Positions 11,201 to 23,269 of a DNA stretch of 64,000 nucleotides are shown piece after piece. The position numbers and the translations under genes were made by a program. Positions within the stretch are counted from its first letter, which is position 1. The number at the start of each line of letters is the position of its first letter. Origin of the DNA: Paragyromitra xinjiangensis (lineage: Eukaryota; Ascomycota; Pezizomycetes; Pezizales; Discinaceae). The stretch spans positions 2,542,001-2,606,000 of the forward strand of contig JBCAMK010000001.1 of NCBI GenBank assembly GCA_038503065.1, written 5' to 3'. The notes beneath the pieces were generated by a model. The model ran no database searches and was not told the DNA's origin. It saw nothing but the letters and a program-made list of their open reading frames with translations.

Positions 11201-14200
11201 ACTCAGACAGTCAAAAGAGAGGTACCATATACGGCCGATATCCCGTTCATCGGATTCCATGCAGAAATCCACTTTGTGGGGTATATCTTAGTATTACCAA
11301 ATCATCTGCCGTACACTGAAAAGTCTGTGCTTAGCCCAAATTACAAAGCTGTCATAAATGATAGATCTAGAGAATAATAAGAGCACTGCCAATCATTGGA
11401 GTTGCTCTAATCAGTGTATCTTGGCATCAAAGCCAGGGCGAACGATGAAGAAACTTAACGCCGGGCGGAAGAATTTCTCGGACTAAACTCCTCACATCTG
11501 TCTTAGATTGAATCATTAATTTCGGGAAACTGAGCCCCCTTCATGTTTTACTTTTCTACATGTAGGTATGACTTCGCTAGTTACTTTGGAAAAGACGTTG
11601 AAGGACCAGTGTCTAGAATGGCATTAACATTGCATGTCGTGATTCATGCAAGTGCAATATTGACTCAGTGGATAGTTTTTTGCTAGAATTGAGTAATAGC
11701 CTCTAGCTTTCTGATGTTACAGACTCCTTGTTTGCGGAGTTCCTTTTTTTCTACTTAGGCGAGATCGAGACGATTCGCACCGAAAAACTCTACCTTTAGC
11801 TTTTCTAGCGGACAGATAGCCATTCATTCACGTAGCTTGATGGGGTTGGAGACGTTAACCAGGCCCCAGACACTTCACATCAATGTCTTACGGCAATGCG
11901 GTTCTCTCGCCATAGATGGGGTCAATTAAACCAACGAACCGCTGTTTCGAGACCAAGAATCCCACACCTGAACCCAAACTTTAGGGCAAGCCGGGGGAGC
12001 TCCTGCAATTCCGCATGGCTGAAGTGGCTGAGAAACTCGCTCATGACCAATAGCCGTTTCTGTGGAACTCGTTAAATTCTTAAAGCGGCTGAGAAGTACC
12101 CACATCTATAACAAAGTTACATTGGCTGGAAGTGAGCAGCATAAATTTAGGATATCCGATGGAACTAAGCCTTGTGAATATCATGGTTTGTTAAAAAATT
12201 TGCCACCCTCCCTGCGTCCGCACGCACTTCGACATTAGATCCCCGGAAAGTTTTACCGGTTGATCGGTACGATTTCGTTGATCCACTCGCGTATGTCATA
12301 GGCCTCGGGAATGAATCTAGAATTCTTGGTTTTTAATAAATTTACCTCGAGTAGCTCTATCTGGTCCATTTGGATCGCATTTCGTAGGGTATGCAAGGTA
12401 CACACTTTTTCAGTCAGCAGGCAGCAGGCAGCAACAGCCTTGCCTCTCTCCTGTGTTTTCTTAAGGGCTCTCCTGTACTCTAAAGCACATCATGTCTCGT
12501 GCTATTTAAATGTACTCATTAGGGGTTTTTTACTGTAATGAAACTCGTACTTGGTTGCTGGCCTTAAAGCTAGAAAACTAGTACCAAATATTTTCAAGAG
12601 TTTGAGTCTTGAAATGACTCAAATAAGTGCACCAGTGGGATATTTGCAAGTCGAGTGATAATTCATGATGGAGCCTTTCAATACATCTACCTTCAATAAG
12701 TGCAGTTGGTATGCTTCTGGGATGCATGCATTATGAGTAAGTGGGGGGCTAGAGCCAAGAGCTAATTTGGTATTGAACTACTTGATAGACTTAACACCTA
12801 CTTTTAGAAAGCGGTGGCTCCGGTTATAGATATTGTCATACGTTCGGGTGATCCTTCACCTCTGATGAGTTCTACTTTTAGTTGCATGAGCTTGTCAACA
12901 GACTGTTTTAAAATTCACGTGGCTTTCGAGCTGATTTGAGAAAAGGTCATTTAAGACTCTGCACAGGCGAATACGATATGCTTTGGCCTTAATCTAGATT
13001 CCACCCCCAAGCGGCAGAAGAGGGTTACGTGGACCGATATCATTGACTAAAATTCACTGAAATTGCTACGCGCGTGTATTTATATCTAACTTGGGACGAA
13101 TTAAGGGCTTCTGGATGTGTGGGGGGGCGGCAAGGTATCTTTCAATACCCAGTGATCAACCTGGGCGGTACAGCTCAGCAATTGGTACTACGGAAACCCT
13201 GTACACAGGAGAAGATTTTGAGCAGGAAACAGAGATCGCAGAGGATAATCTACTGTATTTCATCCTCGCAGTATATCAGCAGGCACGAAGGTAAACGGTA
13301 AATGAGTTATAGCGATACATTAATGTTATATGTCAGTTTGTCACGCCACCAGCATTCAGCGTGTCACGTCCGGATATTAAGGCACAGGTAGCTAGCTAGT
13401 ATCTGAGAGCTGGATAGAAACAGCACTGCCGAACAGGAGTTTTGAAGACTTTGTGGTTGGGAGAGGGGTTAGTCTGTGGTGGTAATTCTGTATCTAGGCT
13501 GCCATAGTGTCCCTCCCAGGAAGTTGAATCTGTATTCCCGCTTACAGAACTCAGTTTTGTGATCTGCATCCCATAATCGAGCTGCAATAATCTAAAATAT
13601 TGAGATAGACTCGTGGTAAAATAATCGGGACCCAAGTATATACATGCAGTTATCGTAGTCTTCCAATTCGCCACTTACTTCACGTGCTACCTGACTGCTT
13701 ACATCCGAGTCCCGAATTCAGGTTATATCCCCATATTCACGCTCTCTTAACCGCTATGAGTTTTTTCTTTCCTCTCCTAAGATACGCATGCCAGGAGATT
13801 ACGATGCTCATGCAGTATGCCATTATAATACAGCTACTGTGAGGGTTAGGGCTCGTTGGGGGAAAATCTTTAGTTGCGTCAGCCGCGTGTACAAGGAATT
13901 CCGATCAATCACAAAAAAAAGGAGGAAGTGGACACATTCCTCCCAGAACCCCCAAACTTGGATATAGTCCCGAGAATAAGTGCATAACTGTACCAGCTAG
14001 ATCTTAGCTAGCCCCCCAATAAAATTCTATACAAATCAAGCTGAACAAAACTACCCAGTAGAGCAAAGCAAAAAGTATCCACAAGTTACACATGGAAATC
14101 GAAGTTTTGAAGGCTTTCTGTAGTGAAACCGGCTAAATTATAGGCTCCTATACATCCGGGCAACCCATCCCTCAAATATCCGCAATTAGGAACCGCTGGG

Positions 14201-14682
14201 ATGGTTTAGAATTATATTATTTGTAAAAGGCAACAATACATTGGAGCGAGCTATCCAATAGACAGCTGATAGTGCGGCTTAAAATGATCACGCAGGAGCT
14301 TGTCTTTAGAGCATTCCTAAGCTGATGTTTCTTATCTATCAAGCCAGAGCAATGATCCAGCTTTTAATCGGTGTGTGTGCTACGGAACTTACTTGAACTT
14401 AGTAGTGACTGCTTATGTACTAATTTAGGCAGCAGCGAGTGCGCATATCTCAGAGCGTGAGGCGTGATGACTGCTACCGCCCCTGAGAATCTTGATTGTT
14501 GGCTGGCGTCACCTAAGGTTCCTGCTAGGCAATCCTGGGGCCTTTCTTCTTAAAAGGCCCAAGGGACAAGTAAATCATTTACCACCGAGAACGTTGGCTG
14601 AGGCCGTCTACAAGTTAAATCCTACTGTTTGCCATCGATCCCTAACCAAAGATCGTTTAAATACCCCCATCACGTTTGCACT
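8213..14682. other. long gene-poor stretch
   Basis: More than 6 kb with only short open frames, none showing motifs, codon bias or matched splice signals. Apart from a GCAT microsatellite I found no clear repeat. Old decayed transposon DNA is likely but not demonstrable by eye. Confidence 0.4.
10727..10744. repeat. GCAT microsatellite
   Basis: Four and a half tandem GCAT units, self-complementary. Confidence 0.9.
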
Positions 14683-15631
14683 ATGTCTCGTTTCGACTGG
14701 AACACGCCTTTTCAAATAAGCACTCATCCCCAGCAGCTTTTCGCCTGCTGTTACAGTCAGACTCCTTCCAGCCCAGCGTCAGATATTCGGACTGCAAAAC
14801 ATCCCCAAGAGTATCTCTCCGAGAACTTGAGTCCACTTACTGGCACAAGTGAGATGTCTTTTAATGAGGATTTCCGACTTCAAACCTCAATCAGCGAAGG
14901 GTTCTACCAGCAAATTCAAAATACAGACTTCGCGGTGTCTCATCAAACTTCCTGCGGTATTTACAGTGAAGATCAAGTTTCGCCTGACCCGTTGTGGAGG
15001 TATGTTTAATCCACTATGCTACAAACTTACCCAGCGACTAAAATGTTCATAGCTGGCCGATGCATGCAAGCCAGCAAATTCCCCCCACTCTCCGGATCCC
15101 ATTCAAACCGTTATCACCGGAGCCTACTAGTTTAGCTCCCCAATATACTTCTTCTTCTTGCTCGCCCCTTAAAGTTGATAACCCAAGGGAAAAAGAGAAG
15201 CCGTAAGTGCCCAGCTAATTCAACCACACTTGTATTGCTCCTAGACTATGTATCTAATTGTAAGAATAAGCTCGACGGAAACTTGTAGAATCGAATCTGC
15301 CAAAAGATCTCGCACTTTTCCATGCCCCGATTGTGAGAAGCAATTCAGTAGACGCGCAGAACTCAATAGACACCGCAACTCTGTCCATACCGAAAGACTA
15401 GAAGACCAACCCATTTTGTACCCGTGCAAATATCTTGGTTGCAGCCGCTCGGGGGCGAACGGCTTTAAGCGCAAAGACAATTACATACAGCATCTTCGTG
15501 GCCCTCACAACGAGACGATAAGGAAGCGTAGGAGAGGTGGAAGGAATACTGTGAATATCCAGGATCTTCATCGGTTCTATGTCATCGGGGCAAATACTGG
15601 GGAATATGAATTATTTGATCAGTCGTTGTAG
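14683..15631 (+). CDS. C2H2 zinc-finger protein, three exons
   Basis: Exons are 14683-14999, 15053-15202 and 15271-15631, giving 275 aa. Intron 1 is GTATGT..CATAG (53 nt) and intron 2 is GTAAGT..AATAAG (68 nt). In intron 2 an earlier, better-looking acceptor (CTCCTAG at 15237-15243) would shift the frame into a stop, so the downstream AAG is preferred. Exons 1-2 give a Ser/Gln/Pro-rich N-terminus with no domain I recognise. Exon 3 carries two fingers: FPCPDCEKQFSRRAELNRHR..H (C-x2-C-x12-H-x4-H) and a second YPCKYLGC..H-x4-H finger with C-x4-C spacing. A basic RKRRRGGR patch follows. A nuclear DNA-binding regulator is likely; targets are unknown. Confidence 0.75.
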
Positions 15632-18600
15632 CGACCCACTAGCCACTACACGCACGAGCAACGTGCGATGGCTCCACGGCCCTCCGTGCGAGTAGGCCCA
15701 CAGCTGGGCTTCCAAAGGCGAGCGGTGAATGATGCCTAACTGATACACGAAATATCATTAGGAACTCATTCCTGGCCCCTTGCTTTATACAATCTCAAAC
15801 TTCCATCGAAGGTCTATCGAAAGTTGTCCCGATGGATGCTTTGCTGGAAGAGAGGGGTTGGTGGCATAACACGCATTTTCAGTTTCCTTTCCTCTCGTCT
15901 TTTCGGATTTGGTCTTGGTTCAAGTGAATATTAGTACTATGGTTGAAATACGAGGTAGAACTGGCCGTTTTAGATTGCTTTCTCCCGGGGTTGGCATTTG
16001 TTGGTTTCGGCGGGCTGGTAGTTTATAATTATTCTTCTAATCTTTAATCTTTGCCGTCATTTTTCGATTAGTTACCTATTTCTTATGTGGGATAAAGGAG
16101 CTTTTGTACCAGAATGACCAAGATATTGGAAGACAGAGCATATCGGAGATGGGTCGGCCGTTTCTTAGGTATTATCGCTTTAGGTTTCCCGTTGTCAGTC
16201 TCGTCGCTATTTTTTGGTTCAGTTCTTTTGTTCCGAGTATTTGTATATGTCGTCTCCGAAATTTTCTTTGTGAATTATCAGCGCATATGTTAGGCGAAAT
16301 AAGTGGAATAGAAAGAAAAAATAATTCTCGCGTTCACTAGCACTAGTATCCATATTAGGCAAAACTCGCCCACACTGTGGAATCAGCAATGCAATGGCAA
16401 ATAGCGCACCTAGCTCTCCCAGCATGAGATATGTTCGGGTATCTATCAAGTCTGTAAATTTGCAGTACGACTTGGTACTCCGACCCCATATCTAGGCTGA
16501 TTTAATGTTGCCAGCCCTGGCGACATCCAGTTCGCACATATTCCAATCCAGAGAAAGAAAGCGAGAGAACAACGACCAGATATGGCCAGGTATCGACGAC
16601 TCATACGTAGGGACTACTAGCCCAGAGAAGTAACCCTTCCACTGCAGGGCGTAAAAGAGTTGAAGCTTGAAAGTTGGGTTTCGTATGGAGGCGTGCTCTC
16701 AAGTGGCTACTTAGGTGGGTGTGGCAGGTATTTGTAGTCTGAAAGACCCCAAGCATGTCTAGGCCGAGTGCCGTAGAGGCGACGCCTAACTAACAGCTCA
16801 TCGGAACTCACTAGAATTCGCCCTTACACGAGGCGTGCTCTTGTTGGGACCTGTGCCAGCGTACGTCTCAAAAATCATGCAAAGTTTGAGTCTTGACCCA
16901 CCAAGTTACTTTAAGCGGCTCTAGTATTTTGATACAAATCAATTTACGGCTCAGCTGCAGTAGGGCTGACGGCTTCAAGGTTCTTAGAATTGACTCCAAT
17001 GACAGGTGTCTTCGCCCTAGGCACTGTTGCCTTACCGGAAGAGTCCACCCAGATAAGGTAGATAAGCTTTGAATGTAATGAGTCAACGCCAAACGCCACG
17101 CCAAAAAATGATGGAACTCTATTTACATTATTAGTTATCACAGGTATTCGTTCTGTTTTGATACAATAGATTAACTTTAAATCAAGGGCGGGGGGTCCGA
17201 TTACAAGTAATCGCCAAACCCAACGCACAATAAAAGGCATCTATTCATACGCGTGGAGTCTTGTTTGGTTTCCTAGAGCAAAGTTTTTCACTTCTCCAGC
17301 CTCACGAACTACTGGCTTCATCTGCAGACTAAAGTGACCTAATGCTGTCCGTTTAGCCAAACACCGAATGCAATGCTTTCTCAACATTCTGCCCTACAGG
17401 TGCGTAGCTGTGCATCCAGTGGTCTTAGTACCTATCACGCATCTCCTATCACACTCACTGACTGAATTAAGTATGCATGTGTCCTATCGATCAAGCTCTC
17501 AGCTATCTTGTATTGCATTTATGCCGCAATGCCATAATATTCCGGTATCCTGCAGCTAAAAAAAGCTTTAGTTCACATCGAGTCGATAGCGACAAAATTT
17601 GCCCCTGATGTAATAACAAATTCGCCCCTGAGTTCCTACTATAGATGCACAAATTGGGAACGATCATGCAATCGCTCAGGCACGGCGGAAACTTTAAGAG
17701 GCTCAAAAAAACAATTATATGGCTGAACCCTGCCACATATTACAAAACCCTATTGATGCCGAGACTTAATTAAGCTCGGCTGATCTAGATGGATCATGAG
17801 TTTTTCTACTACTGCATTACCGAGGCGTAATTGGAGGAAAACCATTCACTAATCTCACAGTTCGTACTAAGTAACTAGTAACTAAGTGGTCCGCGAATCT
17901 GCCCATAGTAAATCATAAAAATTAGTTGGTTATATTGGCCAAGAGCCAGGGCTAGGTTACCACGAAATTCACTCATTACATCCAGATTCTCGCCAACTTA
18001 TTCTCTCACGTACGCTATCCGAAAGGCGAAAGGGTTCCAACTCCTCGTGTCATGCTTCTTTCAAATCTCCAAGCCAATACTTTAGAGCAGAAAGACGGTG
18101 GCTTATGGGACACCAAGGTTTTGCCAATGTCGTTTCGCCTGAAGGATTTGCCATTACTACATGCACGTTTACATGTTTCTTAGAGACCCCGAGGGCATCC
18201 CTAAGGTTGAGTAGCTAGTGACACTAGCAAATAGTAATCCCTTGGCTATCAGCACCCTAGTTACACTTTGATTACCCCTGGTAACCATCAAGGTTGGTAG
18301 TTAAGTTAGCGAGGTGATTTCTGAGAAAATTTTCAAGATATTGGTGCTTCGAGGACCGGATACACGGCGGAAAAAATATTACTTCACTAGTCCCCACAGG
18401 CGCAAGGTTACTCATTCTCAAACCTATTTCGCAGAGACACTCTAAACCATCGAGTGATCTAGCATGACCAAGGTACTGGACGGTTTCACGCCTTAGCTTA
18501 TAAAAGGGGTATTTTAATTTAGTCTAGGCTAAGAAAAACCCCTAAGTCAGTACCTACAATGACAACGTGATATATCTAAATCACTAATTATAATCCTAGC

Positions 18601-20479
18601 CTCCTAGGCCAGAACTATTCTCTCAAGGCATGAAAACACTATCTCCGTCAAATAGAATAATCTCCAAAGATGAAAAGTCCTTCCTGATCCCAGGTCATGA
18701 GCACACTACGACTCAGCTGACCAAACCTCAAAGTGGTGGGAAAGTGCAGTAGTAGTATCAATCCCAAGCTCCCATTTCGCTACGAAATGGCGTCAGGGAA
18801 TAGCTGAAGGCTAGGGCTGTTGATGTACACGTACGTACTAAGGCGCTTAAACCTCCTAATTTGGTTTCTGGTGATGGTAAGTCACTCCTATTGAAAGTAC
18901 GACCTATTATATGGCTTAAATGACTCACGTTAAGCTGGATCTCGACGACACGAGTATTAAGATTAGAGAATATCGGAGAGAATTGTGAGATACGGACCGT
19001 TTCTAAGAGCGAGGCTTGCGCAAAACTGTGCTAACTTCCTTGTACCTTCAGCCGTGAGCTGATCTAAGGCCCTTTTTGCTTCCTGATGTGTTGCCCCGAC
19101 CCCGAAGCAGGCATAAACCAGAAAAACCACACTCTTGGCAACGGTCCATATCCCTTGAGTCCCTACAGTGAAGATTAGACGGCATTATCCGTTGCTATAC
19201 TGAGAATACGAGTCGATCTATAAAATCCATACACCCTAACACTTGTAGTAGAGGCCGCTAGTGAGAGAAATGACGTGTTTTTGCTTCTAAAAGTATATTC
19301 AGCCTGTGTAAGTAACACAAGGAATAAGTGCTGCATGGAAGAAACGATATCGAAGACCTATAATTTGAAGAATCTATATAGAAACTAGAACACCATAACA
19401 GTCATTCCATAATTCTAATCAGTCGAGGAGCTGTAGGAGGATATAGCTCGTCATGCACTCAGGACTCGGGATGTACGTACGTGTAACATATCCTGGGGAC
19501 TGAAGGGTGATCAATTAGTCTTAGGAGCCTAACAAATTCTCCAAATTTCCTGAGCTGAGGTTCATCTGGAATTCCTTTAAAATCTGGTCTACAAGGCCGA
19601 GTAACAAATACCAATAGGCCCTTGATTCTGGCCCGCGGGGCGACCTAGCCTTCGTTTCCTCGTTTCGCCTGGCTCCTATTGGCCTCCCTCATCACAAATA
19701 GCAGAACTCAAGGCTGCGGCCTTGCGCAGCGTAGGAAAACTATAGATACCGAGGCAATCATTAGTCGCCCGACTTCAACAAAAGATGACGTTGAATTAAT
19801 GGACTACATCAATTAGGATCTATACTAACCCCAGAACGATAAACATTACGCCACTGCGCAGGAAGCGCTGCGTAACCTACGATCAGGCAACGCTTCGACA
19901 TGTGAGACAGGACCTGTCTCAGCCATCACCATAAATACATGTACTTTAATTTTGACAAGTGCTAAATCTGACCTGGCGGAGATCGGAAGGGCTGAACTAT
20001 AACGATTAGGCCGATTTCTGGACACTTCAAGTATCAACAGGTCCAGAGATCCTTATATGTGCCATGCCACCTTTAGGTAGAAATGTATCATCAGCTCAGT
20101 CTATATATGTTGAAAAACTAACTTTCTGCCAAATACCGAAAGCCCTTAGTTACTGCGACAAGCAGGAGGTTGCTTCAGGGGTGCGGGCATTCTATCTGTA
20201 AAAATATTTGGAATAACTATTTTGGTGTTCTCAGCTTTCACCAAGTTGCCAAGCCCTACAGGCTGTGCAATCACTGATGGGTTAGGGCTGGCATTGACAT
20301 GAAGTCCCCTCCAACCGCATACAGCTTCCAACTTCCGCGATGCTGACCGAGCTTGAACTCACGAGCCCTTGCATCTTCCTAGCCCCATGATACCTCCTCA
20401 AGCCAGCTTCCTGAATCTTCATGAGCCCAACTTCACCCCCAAATCTCCATCTTCCTCTCTAAAATAAAGAAGCAAGCAA
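15632..20479. other. long gene-poor stretch
   Basis: Nearly 5 kb without a supportable gene, RNA or repeat. Open frames are short and lack paired splice signals. Confidence 0.4.
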
Positions 20480-21249
20480 ATGGACCACGTGTCAAACCCA
20501 TACAACCCGTCAAAACCGCGTCCAAAACACCGTTCGGTTCCCTACCCTGCATCACCTAGAATACCCGAGTCCCCCCTCAAACCCACATCCTCGCTTCGAC
20601 ACCGAAGGCAGAGCTCGATAGTTATGTCAGCAGGACTGACTATGTCGCCTGGTAGTGATTCTGAATCCCAGGAGAGTGCCGACGCGGAAGCGAGTAGAAG
20701 TTCAGAGGAAGCAATGATGGACGAGGCAAACACAGATGATGAAGAACTTGGCAGAATCTCGCAGGCTATGGTATAACACTTCTATCCCTTGCGAATACCT
20801 TTCCTTCCATTCATGCTAAAGTAGCAAAAAGACTCTGTTATCCCTCCACCCAACTAACGCCAATGGGGTTATCCCGTCTGGGCACACATCAACTTCCTCG
20901 GCTAGTTTAGCGCCTTGGCCATCACCTGAGGAGTTGCTAAAAGAATCTCTTCGCCAATCTCTATCGGCATTGCATGCACTGGGCCGTATAAAATCACTTG
21001 TTGAGAATCTCTCCGGCAACGAAGAAGAAGGGGAGGAAAAGGAAGGAGGAATAGCACAAATAATGGGGTTCTACGACCGTGCAGTTGGCGAGATGAGAGC
21101 AGCTGGGGAAGTTTTGGTACCCAGTCCCATCCTAGCTTCTTGTCATTTACCGATACCTAATCTGCCGAAATATGTTTGCGCAGACTTGGGCTCAGCATCA
21201 CCTATCTGAGGAAAAGGAAGCCGTGCGAGAACGATTGCTGAAGGGATAG
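20480..21249 (+). CDS. hypothetical acidic/helical protein, three exons
   Basis: Proposed exons are 20480-20770, 20832-21116 and 21184-21249 (213 aa). Introns are GTATAA..AAAAG (61 nt) and GTACCC..GCGCAG (67 nt), both phase 0. The N-terminus is Pro/Ser/basic-rich (about 1-45), followed by a Ser/Glu/Asp-rich stretch (about 55-95). The second half is predicted helical and highly charged (PSPEELLKESLRQSLSALHA; then EEEGEEKEGG) and ends in HHLSEEKEAVRERLLKG. Without intron 2 the frame would run to a stop at 21209 through sequence that looks less protein-like. I do not recognise the family. The weak GTATAA donor is the least certain point. Confidence 0.55.
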
Positions 21250-22569
21250 TTTTGCTCATCTCTAAGCAACAATTAATGGGACTGCTCCTGCCCAAAGGTT
21301 ATCCCTCGAACCCCTCAGAACTCGGGAGTCGGATATCAACAATAGTAGGTAGCTAGATATACGATCTCGAGAATGATAAACCAATACTAATGGCGTCTGC
21401 CTCCAGTATCCAAGACTCAAGGACGCATTCAATTCTATATAAATATTACATTGAGGGTTGGCGGTTGGTGGTTGTAGTAGCTTGGTTAATTCAACTTGAA
21501 CCATAGCACTGTATTTTAAACCGGTATGGGCGTACGGAGTATAAGGAGTTGCTAGATTTAATGAATTCAACGACTTCAGCACACATTTCCTACTAGTGGT
21601 AGCTTGTTCTTATCTAAGCGTCATCGCTTATGAAGAAGTCAGGTTACCCACTATAGCTGCGCATATGCATCTGTTGACGATCCCTTCGTTTTGTGAATTG
21701 GGCGCGCGTCTTCGATCGTGATTAGGAGAAAATGAAAGAGGGTTCTAGATCCACAGAAAACCCGAACGTACTCATGTAGCGGGATCGTGTATGTATCTAG
21801 TTTAGTGTTCGATGGCCCACGTATAACCTATCTACTAGCTCCGAGTACCTATCGTCTTCATCAAAATCACTACGGTACAATGTGAAGTGTGTATGTAACA
21901 CAGGCCAGTCACAATTCACACAATAGGATTTAAGTGCCTATCTGTCTTACACAATCTTAGTGCGCTGAAAATGTGTAAAATCCGTGTATAAATGTGTTTA
22001 GCCTACAATGCCATAGTGTGGATCATGTGTTAGTTGCACAGCACCCTTTCTCACTATCCCCATACTTGTGCATCTAACTAAACACTACAGGCGCAGGGAG
22101 TATACGCTTAAGTTTTGGTCATATTATTGCCCACATAAATCTCACAAAGGCTTTACAGGTCAACCCCGAAGATTACGGAAGTCAGAGATCACAAGATCGT
22201 ATATCATGAGATTTCGGCACATGTTTATACTTGGCCTTGGCACACAATGGTGCCTACAATATCATAGGGGATCGAGAAAAGAGACGTTATACTAACCTAT
22301 AGCTTCGTTGTGCACATGTGGCAAGAAGGGACATATCAAAAGTGGGAGCGGGATTTGGTTCGTATATCTACAAACAGTATACAAGATGACACCCGAGCTT
22401 GGGGTTTACACGCTTCACGATAACACAAATATAATGGTGCTTGTGGAAAGACACCACGACGGAAAAATCCCGGAGGTTGTGGTGGATGCAAGAAGGAAAT
22501 TTTAAGCATAAAACCTAGCTAGGTAGATCGTTAATTTCTTGACCCCCCAGCTATAGTTAGCGAAACCTG
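21250..22569. other. intergenic, nothing recognised
   Basis: No credible coding region; the stretch ends at a small inverted-repeat element. Confidence 0.4.
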
Positions 22570-22850
22570 CAGTCGCCCCCGGCCTGATGACGTGCCTGGT
22601 CAGTTGGCGGACCTGATTATACCCACGCAAATGCACATAGAGCCACCTTAACAAAGTTTGCAAAGTGGTAATTAAGAAAACCATAGTCAATACTAGACTA
22701 ATTAGAATATCAGTATCTTGTAGTCACTCTAGTGGATTTCATATTGACCGGCTATAACCATAAGTTTTACCCAATCGAACCCTCTCGCTAGTTGAGAGGT
22801 GGCCTGTGTCCGCCAACTGACCAGGCGCGCCATCAGGCCGGGGGTGACTG
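22570..22850. mobile_element. MITE family B, copy 1
   Basis: Inverted ends begin CAGTC and share CCCCCGGCCTGATG and TGGTCAGTTGGCGGAC (left 22570-22611, right about 22809-22850). The right end abuts TA; the left has TG, perhaps a mutated TA. The interior has no coding capacity. A diverged second copy with an insertion lies at 44803-45270. Confidence 0.8.
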
Positions 22851-23049
22851 TACCACTGCCCGTAAGATCTTACTAGGATGAGTGATTACGCCAAGCCCAT
22901 ACCAAGATGTGCTTTATTTCGCTTGCAGTAAATATCAACCATGGATCGATTCTAAGCACAGATTGCAAGTCAGGGAAGTTTTCGGTTGACGTATCCGATT
23001 GGCTAGACTGTAGTACTAGGACCTTGATGGTCACTTCCTCTACCCTCTA

Positions 23050-23269
23050 CTCGTGATGCAATCGGGTATTCAATGATACAGGGATTCGAACCAATCAAGA
23101 TATGGGGCGAATATGGTGAGAAGCGGCATCGGCAGTTCGAAAACTCCTATAAATGGCTTGATCAACGAAGTGGCGGTGCTATACATCACCGCCTTAAGTC
23201 TTGCTCGCCCAATAGGACGTCCCCTTCATTAAAATCCCTGTATCATTGAATACCCGATGGTATCACGAG
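23050..23269. mobile_element. MITE family C, copy 1, TA-flanked
   Basis: A 220-bp element with inverted ends of about 32 bp beginning CTCGTGAT and containing CGGGTATTCAATGATACAGG. TA dinucleotides flank it (23048-23049 and 23270-23271). The interior is non-coding. It is closely similar to 41687-41908. Confidence 0.85.
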
